A program made the translations under genes and the position numbers. DNA of 27,500 nucleotides from Chrysomallon squamiferum. Taxonomy: Eukaryota; Mollusca; Gastropoda; Neomphalida; Peltospiridae. The DNA lies in assembly GCA_012295275.1 (NCBI GenBank), contig CM022679.1:12444415-12471914 (forward strand). Direction: 5' to 3'. This document shows, piece by piece, positions 1-9,065 of this stretch (its first letter is position 1; every line of letters begins with the position of its first letter). A model generated the notes under the pieces. The model was not told where the DNA came from. It worked only from the letters and a program-made list of their open reading frames with translations, and ran no database searches.

Positions 1-435
1 GACTTCATCAAGGAGTTCATTAAACACACCTGCTGTTTAGTTTATGCAGCGATGCACTGGCATATCACACAGATGTAAGTCTGTACAGAAGCCTTTAACA
101 GATTCTGAGCGAGTGCAGAAAAACCCAACAATGGCCAGCATTTCTTTAACGAATTAAAAGCCTAGTGTCAGCAACAAAACATACTTCAACGGAAAACAAA
201 AGCTTAGAGTTGAGGTCAGCGGGGTTAAAGCTGACTTCATCATTCCAGAGGCGGTTCCAGAAACAGCGCTTACCAATTAACGCCCTGGGCTACCCATGCA
301 GTCACTCTCATGCTTCGACTTAACAACTGCAAGGACAGATCAAAACCATTACTTTTAGCTTGACGCCCTAGGCTCCTCTATCCCAGTTCTTCTTCACCGA
401 GTGACTGCCACTCTAATCCAGAGAAAAGAGAGGAC
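1..435. other. Unique non-coding sequence, no gene seen
   Basis: This stretch is less AT-biased than most of the window and has no microsatellite. No open frame of useful length or recognisable motif was found on either strand. It ends directly at a T25 tract. It could be flanking intergenic DNA or intron. Confidence 0.6.
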
Positions 436-460
436 TTTTTTTTTTTTTTTTTTTTTTTTT
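436..460. repeat. Poly(T) tract, T25
   Basis: Twenty-five consecutive T on the plus strand. On the minus strand this is an A25 tract, which could be the tail of a retroposed sequence lying at higher coordinates. I could not find target-site duplications or a recognisable body, so a plain homopolymer is equally likely. Confidence 0.95.
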
Positions 461-2273
461 AAATGAGGCCAAATGTGCCAACAGTATTAATTCACAAACA
501 AGTTAACACCGTATTCATTTTCTTTCCAGAACCGTACGTTTGAATATTAACTGCATACAGTCGTTAACGTAAATTGTCTTTTTATGCTAACGAAGCCAGT
601 TTTGTTTCTTTTCTCGTTACACCATATAATTCACCCTGCTAATTTGCCTGCCGCAGAAAATAATTCAGTTCATTAATACTCTGATGTGTTGCGAAAAAAT
701 AACTGCATAATGGTAATGAAATACACTGTAGAGAATTAGCCTTACGAAAGAGCCGTATTAGTTAAAAGAATTTTATGTTACTGTTGTGTGCTACAGGTAA
801 TTTTAATATGTAAAACTGTGTTTATTGAAAGCTTTGATATATTTCTGAAAATGCATGCAACAGCTGATGTACTCCGGCGAAATATGTTGAAACAAATTTA
901 AATTAAAAAAATAATAATAATAAAAATATATTTAAAAAAAAATGAAATGTTCGAGATTGTGCGATAGGAAGAAAAAAGTGAAAAAAAAAAAAAAAAATTG
1001 TTTTTAATTTTAAAAGATCCATCAATTTTAGTGCATATCCGTTTTTGTATATTTATATCGTTTAAAAGTGTACTGAATTTCTGTGCTTTCTATCAGTCTG
1101 CCTTGACTGTTCGACTGTTATTAACCTAGTATACAAATATACATATATACGCGTATGTATGTACATATGTGTCGTTGTATGTACGTATTACTGTGTTTAT
1201 CTACTTTCGTACCTATGTGTGTATGTATGTATATATGGATACATGTATCAATTTGTTAATATCTATCTACCTGTCTATCTATAATCATCCATCCGTCCTT
1301 CTGTCTGTCGCTTTCGAATGTTCTTTTTTGTTCTTTCTTTCACTCTTTGAGCATAACGTTGTCTCCGCCGGTAATGAAGTAATTGCATACCACATTTGAG
1401 CTACATCTTTGACAAGGAATTATGTTCTAAACTAATGACACAGCACGACACGTCTCTCAGAGATTGCGGTTATTTATAAATTGTAATTGCCGTCATCAGT
1501 AGCGAAGGATCATTCACGTTGTCAATAAGACACTGGCATCTCAGTGGCCACGCGGAGGGGATAACTCTGCTTCGTCAACTTTGAAAAGGAGATTAAACTA
1601 GCACTCATCGATTTGTAGTTAACCCTTTGCAATCTCAAGAAACATTTTTTTTTTTTCAAAAACCTAGTTGAAGACGGGATAAAGACCCGTAAAACTTGTC
1701 CCATAAGAGCTGTGTACTACTGTCTAGAGTAAATGTCAAAGATAATGTTATCAGCGAGAGCCTATGTTCCACGAAAATACCATTATGCCCGTAAGGGCGA
1801 TATTAGACCATTATGGCTGACGAGAGCTTTGGCTTTCAATTTTGGTATAGTCCTTATTTATTGATGAATGGATGTAACCTGTACATGGGAACAAGTAAAA
1901 TGTAACTGCTTACAGTTCTAGTAACTTCGGTGTCTGACCTAGATATTATGCCTTAAACGGAAATTCTTTTTAAAGTATTTGCACTTAATGGTGTTTTCAT
2001 TATTACTAGACAAATAGAGTGGCACTTGCTGTATTTTGTTAAATAAGTCAGTAAGTATCAGTCAGTATTATGCATTATGCTGAAATTATTCGTTTAAAGG
2101 ATATAAATACTGACAATATTTTTTCAGCTAGATTGATTTCGGAATAAAATTGTGTCCTTAAGCATTAATTCATTTATTAAATTTTATTAAAACGAAAAAC
2201 CAACCAATTTAGTATTTGCAACTGTTAGTAGTTGCTTTGGCATTATGATTATTAGTAGTAAAATCGGTACTGG
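461..2273. other. AT-rich unique sequence, no gene seen
   Basis: AT-rich DNA with A-tracts near 900-1000. At about 1785 there is a small GC hairpin (GCCC-GTAA-GGGC) and a 9-base direct repeat, ACCATTATG, at about 1779 and 1808. Short frames at 1169-1399 and 1522-1704 lack any protein-family signature and were not accepted as genes. Confidence 0.6.
1141..1250. repeat. Cryptic ATGT/GTAT-rich simple sequence
   Basis: Interrupted runs of GTAT, ATGT and ATAT tetranucleotides, with decayed TCTA/TCCA repeats following to about 1310. This is an impure, apparently old microsatellite rather than a clean array. Confidence 0.6.
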
Positions 2274-2274
2274 T

Positions 2275-2307
2275 AATAATATTATTGTTGTTGTTGTTGT
2301 TATTATT

Positions 2308-2346
<39 letters not shown>

Positions 2347-2364
2347 GGTAATAATAGTAGTATT

Positions 2365-2396
<32 letters not shown>

Positions 2397-2410
2397 TAGT
2401 AGTAGTAGTT
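2275..2410. repeat. Compound trinucleotide microsatellite (ATT)-(GTT)-(AGC)-(AGT)
   Basis: Blocks of TTA, then TTG (longest about 2311-2347), TAG, GCA and GTA repeats follow one another. Adjacent blocks differ by single-base changes in the repeat unit. Long poly-N, poly-V and poly-S frames on both strands here are translations of the repeat, not genes. Confidence 0.95.
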
Positions 2411-2603
2411 TTGCAGGAATTCTTGCTGCTGTTGTAATTCATGTTGTTTTAGTAGCAACAGCAATGTCAGTAGCAGTCTAATTATAACAGAAGTAGCAAC
2501 TGGTGCAGTAGAAAATGTAGTAGCAGTGTTGTTGTAGCAGTAGTGGTATCAACTGTTGCAGTTGCAGTTACAGAAACTGTAATGGAGCAGAAGTAGCAAG
2601 AAT
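2411..2603. repeat. Decayed GCA/GTA/GTT trinucleotide repeat
   Basis: A three-base rhythm of GTA, GCA and GTT words, heavily mutated, runs on from the adjoining clean array. It is probably the degenerate older flank of the same microsatellite. Confidence 0.6.
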
Positions 2604-4355
2604 CTATTATTTAACTGTTTCTTTATCTGCCTCTATGTCACTGGGTCTAACCTCATCACGTATGCAAACGGATTTGATATTGTGCAACTCGACAACTCGC
2701 CGTGCTCTACGTTATTAACATATAGACGCAGTGATGCCCTAGTCTTGTAATTCTGTTATTGAACAGTCTGTGCTTGCGCCAAGCTTTGTTGTGCGCCAAC
2801 ACGACAGGTTTGTGATTGATTTTTATACAACATGCTCCGACATGTACGGTCCATAGAAAATTAAGGCTACATCCAATTTATGTCAGCGGCAGGGTACACC
2901 AGAAGCAATAAACAGCGGTTGTCAGGAAAACATCATTTGTGTAGGTGTTCTTTTTTTCTCTCTCTCTTTCTTTTTCAAGGCAGCTAGCTGCTGAAAGACG
3001 GTAAAAGCGATATTAATCAAAGGATTCTAAGTTGGTGTTAAAAGGAAAACATTTCGCGAGGTTATGTCCACAGCAGTTGCAGAAATAACAGACTGTAAGG
3101 AAAAGAAAAGAGTGTTGTTAATTAAGAATAAATAATTATGCTTTCTTGTTACAGAAACTAGCTTTTATGAAAGGACTGAGTTAAGTGTGAATTGTATATG
3201 TTTGTAAACATTTAGTCAACAGGTCTCTCTCTCTCTCTGTCTGTGCAAATGTAAGGTCCGACCTATTCTTTCACAAATCGACGTTATAAAACAGAATGGC
3301 GTATCTTTGAAAAAAATAGTAATTATAACAACTACTTGTGCCTATGTACATATACGGTATTCTAACGTAGCACCAAACGTAATTTTTAAAAATCATTTAC
3401 AATATCGTTTCATATCATGCATAATGATGTTTGAGTAAGATAAACATCACTATATTTCATCTTGGTTTTTTTTTGTTTTGTTTTTTCATGGATTAAAATG
3501 GATATTTGACTCTTTGGATAATGACAGCATATTCATCAGCTAAATACAATTTTCATGCAAATGAGACAGTGATGTAATTCATGCTCGCTGTAGCTTCCCC
3601 CTAGGGTATGTAACCATTCCATAAAAAACCCACGTAATTATCCAATGTTGGCACAACCGCGTTACTCTTGACGAATGAGCGGCCGAGCTGTGGTGCATTC
3701 GGAGGTTAACAGACACTTAACACTTTGTACACCTTCACATCTGATATGATATTAAATAAAGACCTCATCTGCGAACATTTACACGCAGACTTAAACATTT
3801 GTAGATATATTTTTTTCATGAACTGATAATTTTAAGTAAGCCATATCGTTTACAGTAGATACACTTTCCGAATGATTTAAATGGAGATATAGCTTGAAGA
3901 TTGTGTTCTGGGATTTACATTTTAAGAACATTCGGATTGTTTCTCGTGTCTTTTCTTTACTTGTTTTAAATTAAAAAGGTTAACAAGTTAGAAAGTATTA
4001 AAAACCAAGCTGTAATTTATATGCATCTTTCCTATTTTCAGAATTTAAGCGAAATAAGTGGAAATACATCAATCATGTCTTGAAGTGAACTTTCGCCATT
4101 TTGCCCATGGCAGGCATGCGTGATGGAAGCATCATAAAAAAAACCCACCCATAACAAAAGACACAAACCTTCAGGAAGGAACTAATTAAGCAGGCGTATA
4201 GAAATCATACCTTGCAACAGCTTGTGTCAGAAATAATCTATAAAAAGTTACTAAAGTAACTCGGGCAATAAATGTCCATAACAAATTTTTCAACCTTTTT
4301 TTTTTTTTTTTACCCTTACTAACACATTGATACTTCTAAAACTCAGATGAGATTC
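2604..4355. other. Unique AT-rich sequence, no gene seen
   Basis: Complex non-repetitive DNA. A somewhat CpG-richer patch lies at 2650-2805. A short TC run lies at 3224-3238, and T or A tracts near 3466-3480 and 4300. A second slightly GC-richer patch is at 3580-3740. No tRNA, snRNA or coding signature was found. Confidence 0.55.
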
Positions 4356-4383
4356 AAACAACAACAACAACAACGACGACACC

Positions 4384-4427
<44 letters not shown>

Positions 4428-4535
4428 TAATAACAACAACAACAACAACAACAATAATCACAATAACTATAATAACAATAATAACAGTAACAACAATAAT
4501 AATAGCAACAACAACAACAATAATAATAATAATGT
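4356..4535. repeat. Compound (CAA)/(AAT) trinucleotide microsatellite
   Basis: About 180 bp of alternating CAA and AAT blocks with a few GAC, CAG and CAT variants. The minus-strand frame reads as poly-V/poly-I, which is low complexity only. A short TCA run follows near 4579-4595. Confidence 0.95.
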
Positions 4536-5059
4536 ACAAATTATAAATGCAGTAATAATAACTATTTTTATTCTTCATATCATCATCATCATCATTATCG
4601 TGCTTACTATCACATGATAAAGTTAAAATTTCCCAGTGCTTCAGTCTTCTCCTGCCTATAAGCCGATGTTTGTTTAGATTTCTGTGTACATGTGTATAAA
4701 TTATAAATTACAAAGAGCATGTATGCGTGACACTGGATCGATGAACATTTCTACAGATCGATTTGTTCACTGATGATTTTTAATCGATTTCTTGATTAGT
4801 TCAATAGGTTTGATCTTCCGCAAACTGATTGTCAAGATGGTTTTACTTAATCCTTCTAGTCTGCATCATAGCTGTATTAGTTTCTTAGATTCGTCGTCCC
4901 TTGAAACAGTTCAGTAGGACGTGAATGAAGTTCATATGTCAGTTAATTCATTTCTTTAGTCCATAATGTTGTGTGACACTACGGCAGTAAGAAAACGTAG
5001 ACTACAGGCTCATAATAATATGTGATAATATAATTACTGAATAACAGTATTGGTTAATG
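4536..5059. other. Unique AT-rich sequence, no gene seen
   Basis: Spacer DNA between two trinucleotide arrays. It contains a cluster of three ATCGAT hexamers described separately. No open frame with meaningful composition was seen. Confidence 0.55.
4737..4788. promoter_or_regulatory. Homotypic cluster of three ATCGAT sites (candidate Cut/Onecut sites)
   Basis: ATCGAT occurs at 4737-4742, 4757-4762 and 4783-4788, a spacing of 20 and 26 bp. ATCGAT is the core recognised by Onecut/Cux-class homeodomain proteins. Only about seven further copies were seen in the rest of the window. Function is inferred from motif density alone. Confidence 0.25.
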
Positions 5060-5103
<44 letters not shown>

Positions 5104-5155
5104 CATCATCATCATCATCATCATCATCATTATCATCATAATTATCATCATCATG
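5060..5155. repeat. Compound (TTA)-(TCA) trinucleotide microsatellite
   Basis: About 14 TTA units pass directly into about ten TCA units and then a mutated TCA tail. Poly-I/poly-M frames here are repeat translations. Confidence 0.95.
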
Positions 5156-5198
5156 AATGTTATCATTATTATTATTGTACAGTTCACTGAATAATACT

Positions 5199-5304
5199 AA
5201 TACCACCACCATCGCCGCCACCACCACAATCACAGCAACAACAACACCAACACCACCAACAACAACACACCACCATTACCACCACCATCACCACCACCAC
5301 AACC

Positions 5305-5391
<87 letters not shown>

Positions 5392-5399
5392 AATAATAT
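5199..5399. repeat. Compound (ACC)-(CAA)29-(TAA) trinucleotide microsatellite
   Basis: An impure ACC/CCA/CAA block (5199-5303) leads into 29 uninterrupted CAA units at 5304-5390, then a few TAA units. The plus-strand frame would encode a run of Gln and the minus-strand frame Leu and Val. Neither has flanking coding sequence, so no polyQ gene is called. Confidence 0.95.
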
Positions 5400-5788
5400 T
5401 AATAATGACTACGGAATAAAAGATTGGTTATTGAATAACGGTATCATTTATGTCACAAACCATTTTTTTTTAATAATAAAGTATTATCAATGAAATGACA
5501 AAGCTATGGAGACGTATACAATCTGATCATTCCCTGCTTTTACGATGTGAGCCTGATAGACCGAGCAACTGTTGCCAAGTTGCCGCATCCTGTTTATCAA
5601 ATATTTAATACATTTGTGTTTACCAAATTACATCACGGTAAAAAAAAAAAAAAGTTGTTATTTTTGTTAATAATTTTATGATTAGCACAGACGCTTTGTC
5701 AGAAAAAAAAATTAAGTAATAATAATAAAATAATAATAACGATTTGAAAGTAAATGTAATGTATGTATAGGTTATTTATTCGTGCTCA
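5400..5788. other. AT-rich spacer, no gene seen
   Basis: Unique AT-rich DNA with an A13 tract near 5641-5653 and a short impure AAT stretch near 5717-5739. It leads directly into the 23-bp minisatellite. Confidence 0.55.
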
Positions 5789-6312
5789 CTGGGTATCCTA
5801 ATTTGATATTACTGGGGAATGTGTTTTCATTCTGCTGGTTAATACAGTTTTACGCTACTGGGTAACGTAGTTTTAATAATGCTGGATAAAGGAGTTTTAC
5901 AATCCTGGTTATTAAAGTCTTAAAATAGTGGGTAAGGTAATTTTATATTGCTGGTTAAGATAGCTTTATATTGCTGGGGACGTAGTTTTATACTGCTGGT
6001 TAATATAGTTTTACATTACTGGGTAACGCAGTTTTATTCTGCTGGCTAATATACTTTTATACTACCGGACAACCTAATTCTATACTGCTTGGTATCGTAG
6101 TTTGATACTGCTGGTTATCAATTTTATAATGCAGGGTAATATAATTTTACTACTGGGTAAAGTAATTTTATATTGCTGGTTAATATAGTTTTATACTACT
6201 GGATAAAGTAATTTTAATTGCTGATTAACATAGTTTTATACTACTTGATAACGTAATTTTACATTGCTGGTTAACATAGTTTTATACTGCTGGGTAACGT
6301 AGTGTGATATTT
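5789..6312. repeat. Degenerate 23-bp minisatellite, about 23 units, dimeric
   Basis: Units start at CTGG and are mostly 23 bp (range 21-24). The two consensus types are CTGGTTAATATAGTTTTATA plus three bases, and CTGGGTAACGTAATTTTATA plus three bases. They largely alternate, giving a 46-bp higher-order repeat; the alternation is clear in units 7-12 and 17-23. Units differ from each other by several substitutions and small indels, which implies an old array with little recent homogenisation. Faint remnants may continue to about 6415. No coding frame spans it. Confidence 0.92.
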
Positions 6313-6804
6313 CAAGGCATCCCAGGGAAATACTGCATCATAACTTAGATTAATGTTTCTGGAGAATGTAGTTCAATGCTCTTGACAGTGTATTCTGATG
6401 CAGCTGAGTAAATTATTTAATGATCCTCTATAAATAATCACGATAATGTTGGTGACAAGAACATAAGGCTTCAAATGTTAAATTACGTTTTTGTATCTTA
6501 TTTGTTTGTTTATTCATTTATTAACACTACAGAGGCTGCTAATGTCGCTATAGCAACCACTGTAACAACAACTACTATTAATACATTCAAACAACTGTCA
6601 CTAACACCATCCCACTAATACAATTACTACAATAACTATTACTATTTGTACTACTACTGCTACAACAACTGTTGCTATTTTGGAGCTTATAATTGGTAAC
6701 TACATCTCTGTTTTTTTTTATCATTAGTTATATTAATAATTCGAAATTTGCCTTACCTTTGTCGATGAGACATAATATAAGGACCACAAGAAAAGACGCA
6801 TGTA
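6313..6804. other. Spacer with decayed trinucleotide sequence, no gene seen
   Basis: The start may hold eroded units of the preceding minisatellite. From about 6525 to 6675 there is an impure ACT/ACA/CAA-rich stretch resembling an old trinucleotide array. The remainder is unique. Confidence 0.5.
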
Positions 6805-6885
6805 TATCCATGTCGCGTTGACACAGGGGATTCAAACACGCAAGTCCATTAAAACCACGTACAGCGAAACCGTTATGTAGCTAGA
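6805..6885 (-). mobile_element. Decayed tRNA-like / SINE head candidate
   Basis: On the minus strand an A-box-like TAGCTACATAACGG (6871-6884) is followed at tRNA-like spacing by a B-box-like GTTTGAATCCCC (6826-6837). The T-arm cannot form a full five-pair stem and no anticodon arm is intact, so it is not a functional tRNA. It may be the head of a tRNA-derived SINE, a tRNA pseudogene or a chance pairing. No target-site duplication was found. Confidence 0.3.
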
Positions 6886-6960
6886 CTTCCATATAAACAG
6901 TAAAATCCATTCCCTTAATTCCGAAGAAAGAACGAGAAGGCTGAATTGACTTGTTAACCG

Positions 6961-7640
6961 TTTTATCTCAGAAGATCGGAGAGACCGGCTTTACCCACGT
7001 GTAGCGCTAACATCTCTGATGTCCCGTTAATACCGCCAACATTTCTGATGTCAAACTGTACCGCTAAGCGACGGAGCGGCAGAATAGTGTAGTATTAGAT
7101 GATGGTTGTTTAACTGTTGTTGTTGTGTTTTTTTTTGTGTGTTTTTTAAATCCGTATCGGCCGCTCACTGGGTTAATAGATAGCATACAGCTCCAATGGA
7201 TTGGTTCATTTTGGTCAATGCGTGTAACAATACTATATCTCTCTCGAAAGCTAGACAAACAAGGAGGCAGTAACGACAGATATGAAGCGGTGCTTGCGAT
7301 TTGGCCAAGTATCGCGGTAATGAAGTGATCGAAGTTCTTCTAGACGAATCTGCTGGCATCGGAACAGCCTGTCATTGATTGCACAAGAATGAAATCTGTT
7401 GTTTAATTCTATCAATCAATTTCTCCACGAACACTGCAGTACATACAGTGCGCTTCTTCCGCCAGGCAGTCAGTCCACTCTCCGCGTGGAAATTGCACGG
7501 GAATAATGGGTGCGATGGCTGGAAACTAACTACATCCGTAAACACGAAATACGAGGGATTTCCAAGGCTCTGCTATGCAGGATATTTTTTCATAATTTAT
7601 TGAAAAGCGTGTGTTCTATAGAGTGCATCTATGGACGTCA
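6961..7640. other. CpG-retaining complex sequence block (candidate cis-regulatory or exonic DNA)
   Basis: I count about 34 CpG dinucleotides in 6961-7560, far above the surrounding AT-rich DNA. It contains a 29-bp imperfect tandem pair (GCTAACATCTCTGATGTC at 7006 and a close match at 7035) and balanced composition. Overlapping frames of 64-76 codons on both strands (7064-7258, 7125-7328, 7165-7359, 7379-7603, 7510-7740) show no family motif. It may be a conserved non-coding element, an untranslated exon or an old transposon fragment. Confidence 0.35.
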
Positions 7641-8144
7641 GTCAGTCCGCTTGTTTCGAACGTGTGTGTTTATTCTGTGTTTAGATTATACATTATGTGT
7701 TTTGGTGAGAAATTGGTTTCTGCAAAAAGAGAGTGGATGATTTTTATGGGAAGATAATGCAGTTGCCTGTTTAATAGTAGTTAAAAATCAGTGATGTCAG
7801 CACGTCAGCGGTGAATGGAAAATGGCAGTTTGATTAAAATATGGATATCAGCGTCACTCGGCGTCATGTCATTGCCGTCTTTTTTATATTGTTTTTATAT
7901 CTGGTATGCATGTAATACGATCTCTAGAGTTTATTTAATGCATATGTATTTAATTATGAATGTTTGTATGTGTATGTATGTACGTATGTATGTAGGTAGG
8001 TATATAAAAGAGCCTAAACAGCAACAGCAGCAGCAACAACAAAAAAAGCAAAAATAAAAAACTAAATAATAAAATCATTAAATAATACATTACAAAATCT
8101 CAGTATCTTTTCACTTACGAATACAGCACAGGTCATTAGTTTCG
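7641..8144. other. Unique sequence with decayed ATGT and CAG/CAA repeats, no gene seen
   Basis: Contains an impure GTAT/ATGT stretch (about 7964-8004) and a short CAG/CAA tract (about 8019-8042) ending in an A-run. The 80-codon frame at 7815-8057 runs into that repeat and has no recognisable domain. Confidence 0.5.
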
Positions 8145-8174
8145 ATATATATATCTATATATAGATATATATAT
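8145..8174. repeat. Perfect 30-bp AT palindrome
   Basis: Arms 8145-8159 and 8160-8174 are exact reverse complements with no spacer. The core is TCTATATATAGA and the outer arms are ATATATATA. Such a sequence can extrude as a cruciform and is a typical fragile or length-variable site. Confidence 0.9.
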
Positions 8175-8668
8175 AAACAGCAAGACCTCACCCGATTCCA
8201 CCGAACCAGGCAACAGTTAATAAGTGAATGACGTCATATCATTATGAAGTTTTTTTTTTTTTTATGAGGTGAGTGTATATTTAGAAAATAGTGTGAAGTT
8301 TTAATTAATATTAACATTTTTATTTATGCAATGTTCACGATAACCTGCCTTCAGAATGAAATCAGATTTATTTGTTTCTACCGCGATAAAAACGAATTCA
8401 AATCTGGAACCATTTTCAATCCGAAGTAAATTTGAGAGAATAAGTCAGAAGACTCTCATTTTGTTTATGGATCGTTGACAAGCCAACGTCAGCAGTGAAA
8501 ACAAATGAACGAATTTCTCCTTCTTAAAACTCATCAGTTTATAAAACAGTAATAAATAAACATAATTTAATATCAGTGTATATTTATTTAATAATTCATG
8601 TTTCTACAGATATGTTTTTACATATATATATATATATAGTAATTAAACAAAAACAAACAAATAATAAT
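8175..8668. other. AT-rich unique sequence, no gene seen
   Basis: Holds a consensus CRE palindrome (annotated separately), a T15 tract near 8250-8264 and a short TA run near 8621-8638. No coding signature was found. Confidence 0.55.
8228..8237. promoter_or_regulatory. Perfect CRE palindrome ATGACGTCAT
   Basis: The ten-base palindrome contains the full TGACGTCA cAMP-response element bound by CREB/ATF bZIP dimers. The sequence match is exact. Activity is unknown and there is no promoter evidence beside it, although tRNA-Thr copy 1 lies 480 bp away. Confidence 0.35.
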
Positions 8669-8673
8669 AAAAA
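8669..8673 (-). terminator. Possible distal Pol III terminator (T5) of tRNA-Thr copy 1
   Basis: The first run of four or more T on the minus strand after tRNA-Thr copy 1 lies 45 bases beyond the discriminator position. If it is the real terminator, the 3' trailer is unusually long compared with copy 2. Confidence 0.45.
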
Positions 8674-8718
8674 CGAATATCTTAAATTAACTTTTTCTAC
8701 ATGAACTTCAATAGATCA

Positions 8719-8790
8719 GCCTCCAGTGAGAATCGAACTCACGACCCCTGGTTTACAAGACCAGTGCTCTATCCACTGAGCTATAGAGGC
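8719..8790 (-). tRNA. tRNA-Thr (anticodon UGU), copy 1
   Basis: A 72-base cloverleaf on the minus strand decodes ACA threonine codons. The acceptor stem GCCTCTA pairs with TGGAGGC (one G-U), the D stem is GCTC/GAGC, and the anticodon stem is CTGGT/ACCAG with loop CTTGTAA. The anticodon TGT is at plus 8755-8757. The variable loop has five bases, and the T stem is GTGAG/CTCAC with loop TTCGATT. C2-G71 and anticodon G35-U36 agree with threonine identity. The A box (TAGCTCAGTGG) and B box are internal, and there is no intron and no encoded CCA. It differs from copy 2 at one position (T-loop position 60). Although intact, it lacks a close T-run downstream. Confidence 0.95.
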
Positions 8791-8941
8791 AAGATATGTT
8801 TGTCAAAAACATTTTCTGAGATCATTGCCTATCACTGGTCTTATTTATTTATTTATTTATTTGTTGTCAGTTTGTTTGTTTGTTTGATGTCTGTTTATGT
8901 CATCATCGTGTCAAAATGATATTGTATTTGATTTTATTAGA
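8791..8941. other. tRNA 5' flank with TTTA/TTTG repeats
   Basis: Short TTTA and TTTG tetranucleotide runs occupy about 8841-8886. The eight bases next to the tRNA align with the flank of copy 2 with only transition differences. Confidence 0.6.
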
Positions 8942-8973
8942 TATTATTATTATTATTATTATCATTGTTATTA

Positions 8974-9011
<38 letters not shown>

Positions 9012-9065
9012 GTTGTTGTTATTGTTGTAATAGTTGTTGTTGTTGTTATTATTATTATTATTATT
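8942..9065. repeat. Compound (TTA)/(TTG) trinucleotide microsatellite
   Basis: About 124 bp of TTA blocks interrupted by TTG and TAG units. Poly-I, poly-Y and poly-N frames of 76-88 codons covering it are low-complexity translations. Confidence 0.95.

Noticed and set aside
436-1010. Minus-strand retroposed sequence with A25 tail
   Set aside because: No recognisable body, no target-site duplication and no coding remnant were found, so the homopolymer alone is insufficient.
1779-1816. ACCATTATG direct repeat around a GCCC-GTAA-GGGC hairpin
   Set aside because: Nine bases and a four-pair stem are within chance for this length of DNA, and no element boundaries are visible.
2209-2481. Poly-N, poly-V and poly-S frames on both strands
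   Set aside because: They are direct translations of a trinucleotide microsatellite and have no flanking coding sequence.
5157-5393. Frame encoding a long polyglutamine run
   Set aside because: It is the (CAA)29 array read in one frame, the other strand is equally open, and it lacks any non-repeat protein part.
8701-8919. 72-codon frame across tRNA-Thr copy 1
   Set aside because: Its first half is the antisense of the tRNA gene and the rest is TTTA/TTTG repeat.
2275-9065. Regular short direct repeats considered as a CRISPR array
   Set aside because: The repeats are microsatellites or contiguous minisatellite units without unique spacers, and the tRNA and repeat context is eukaryotic.
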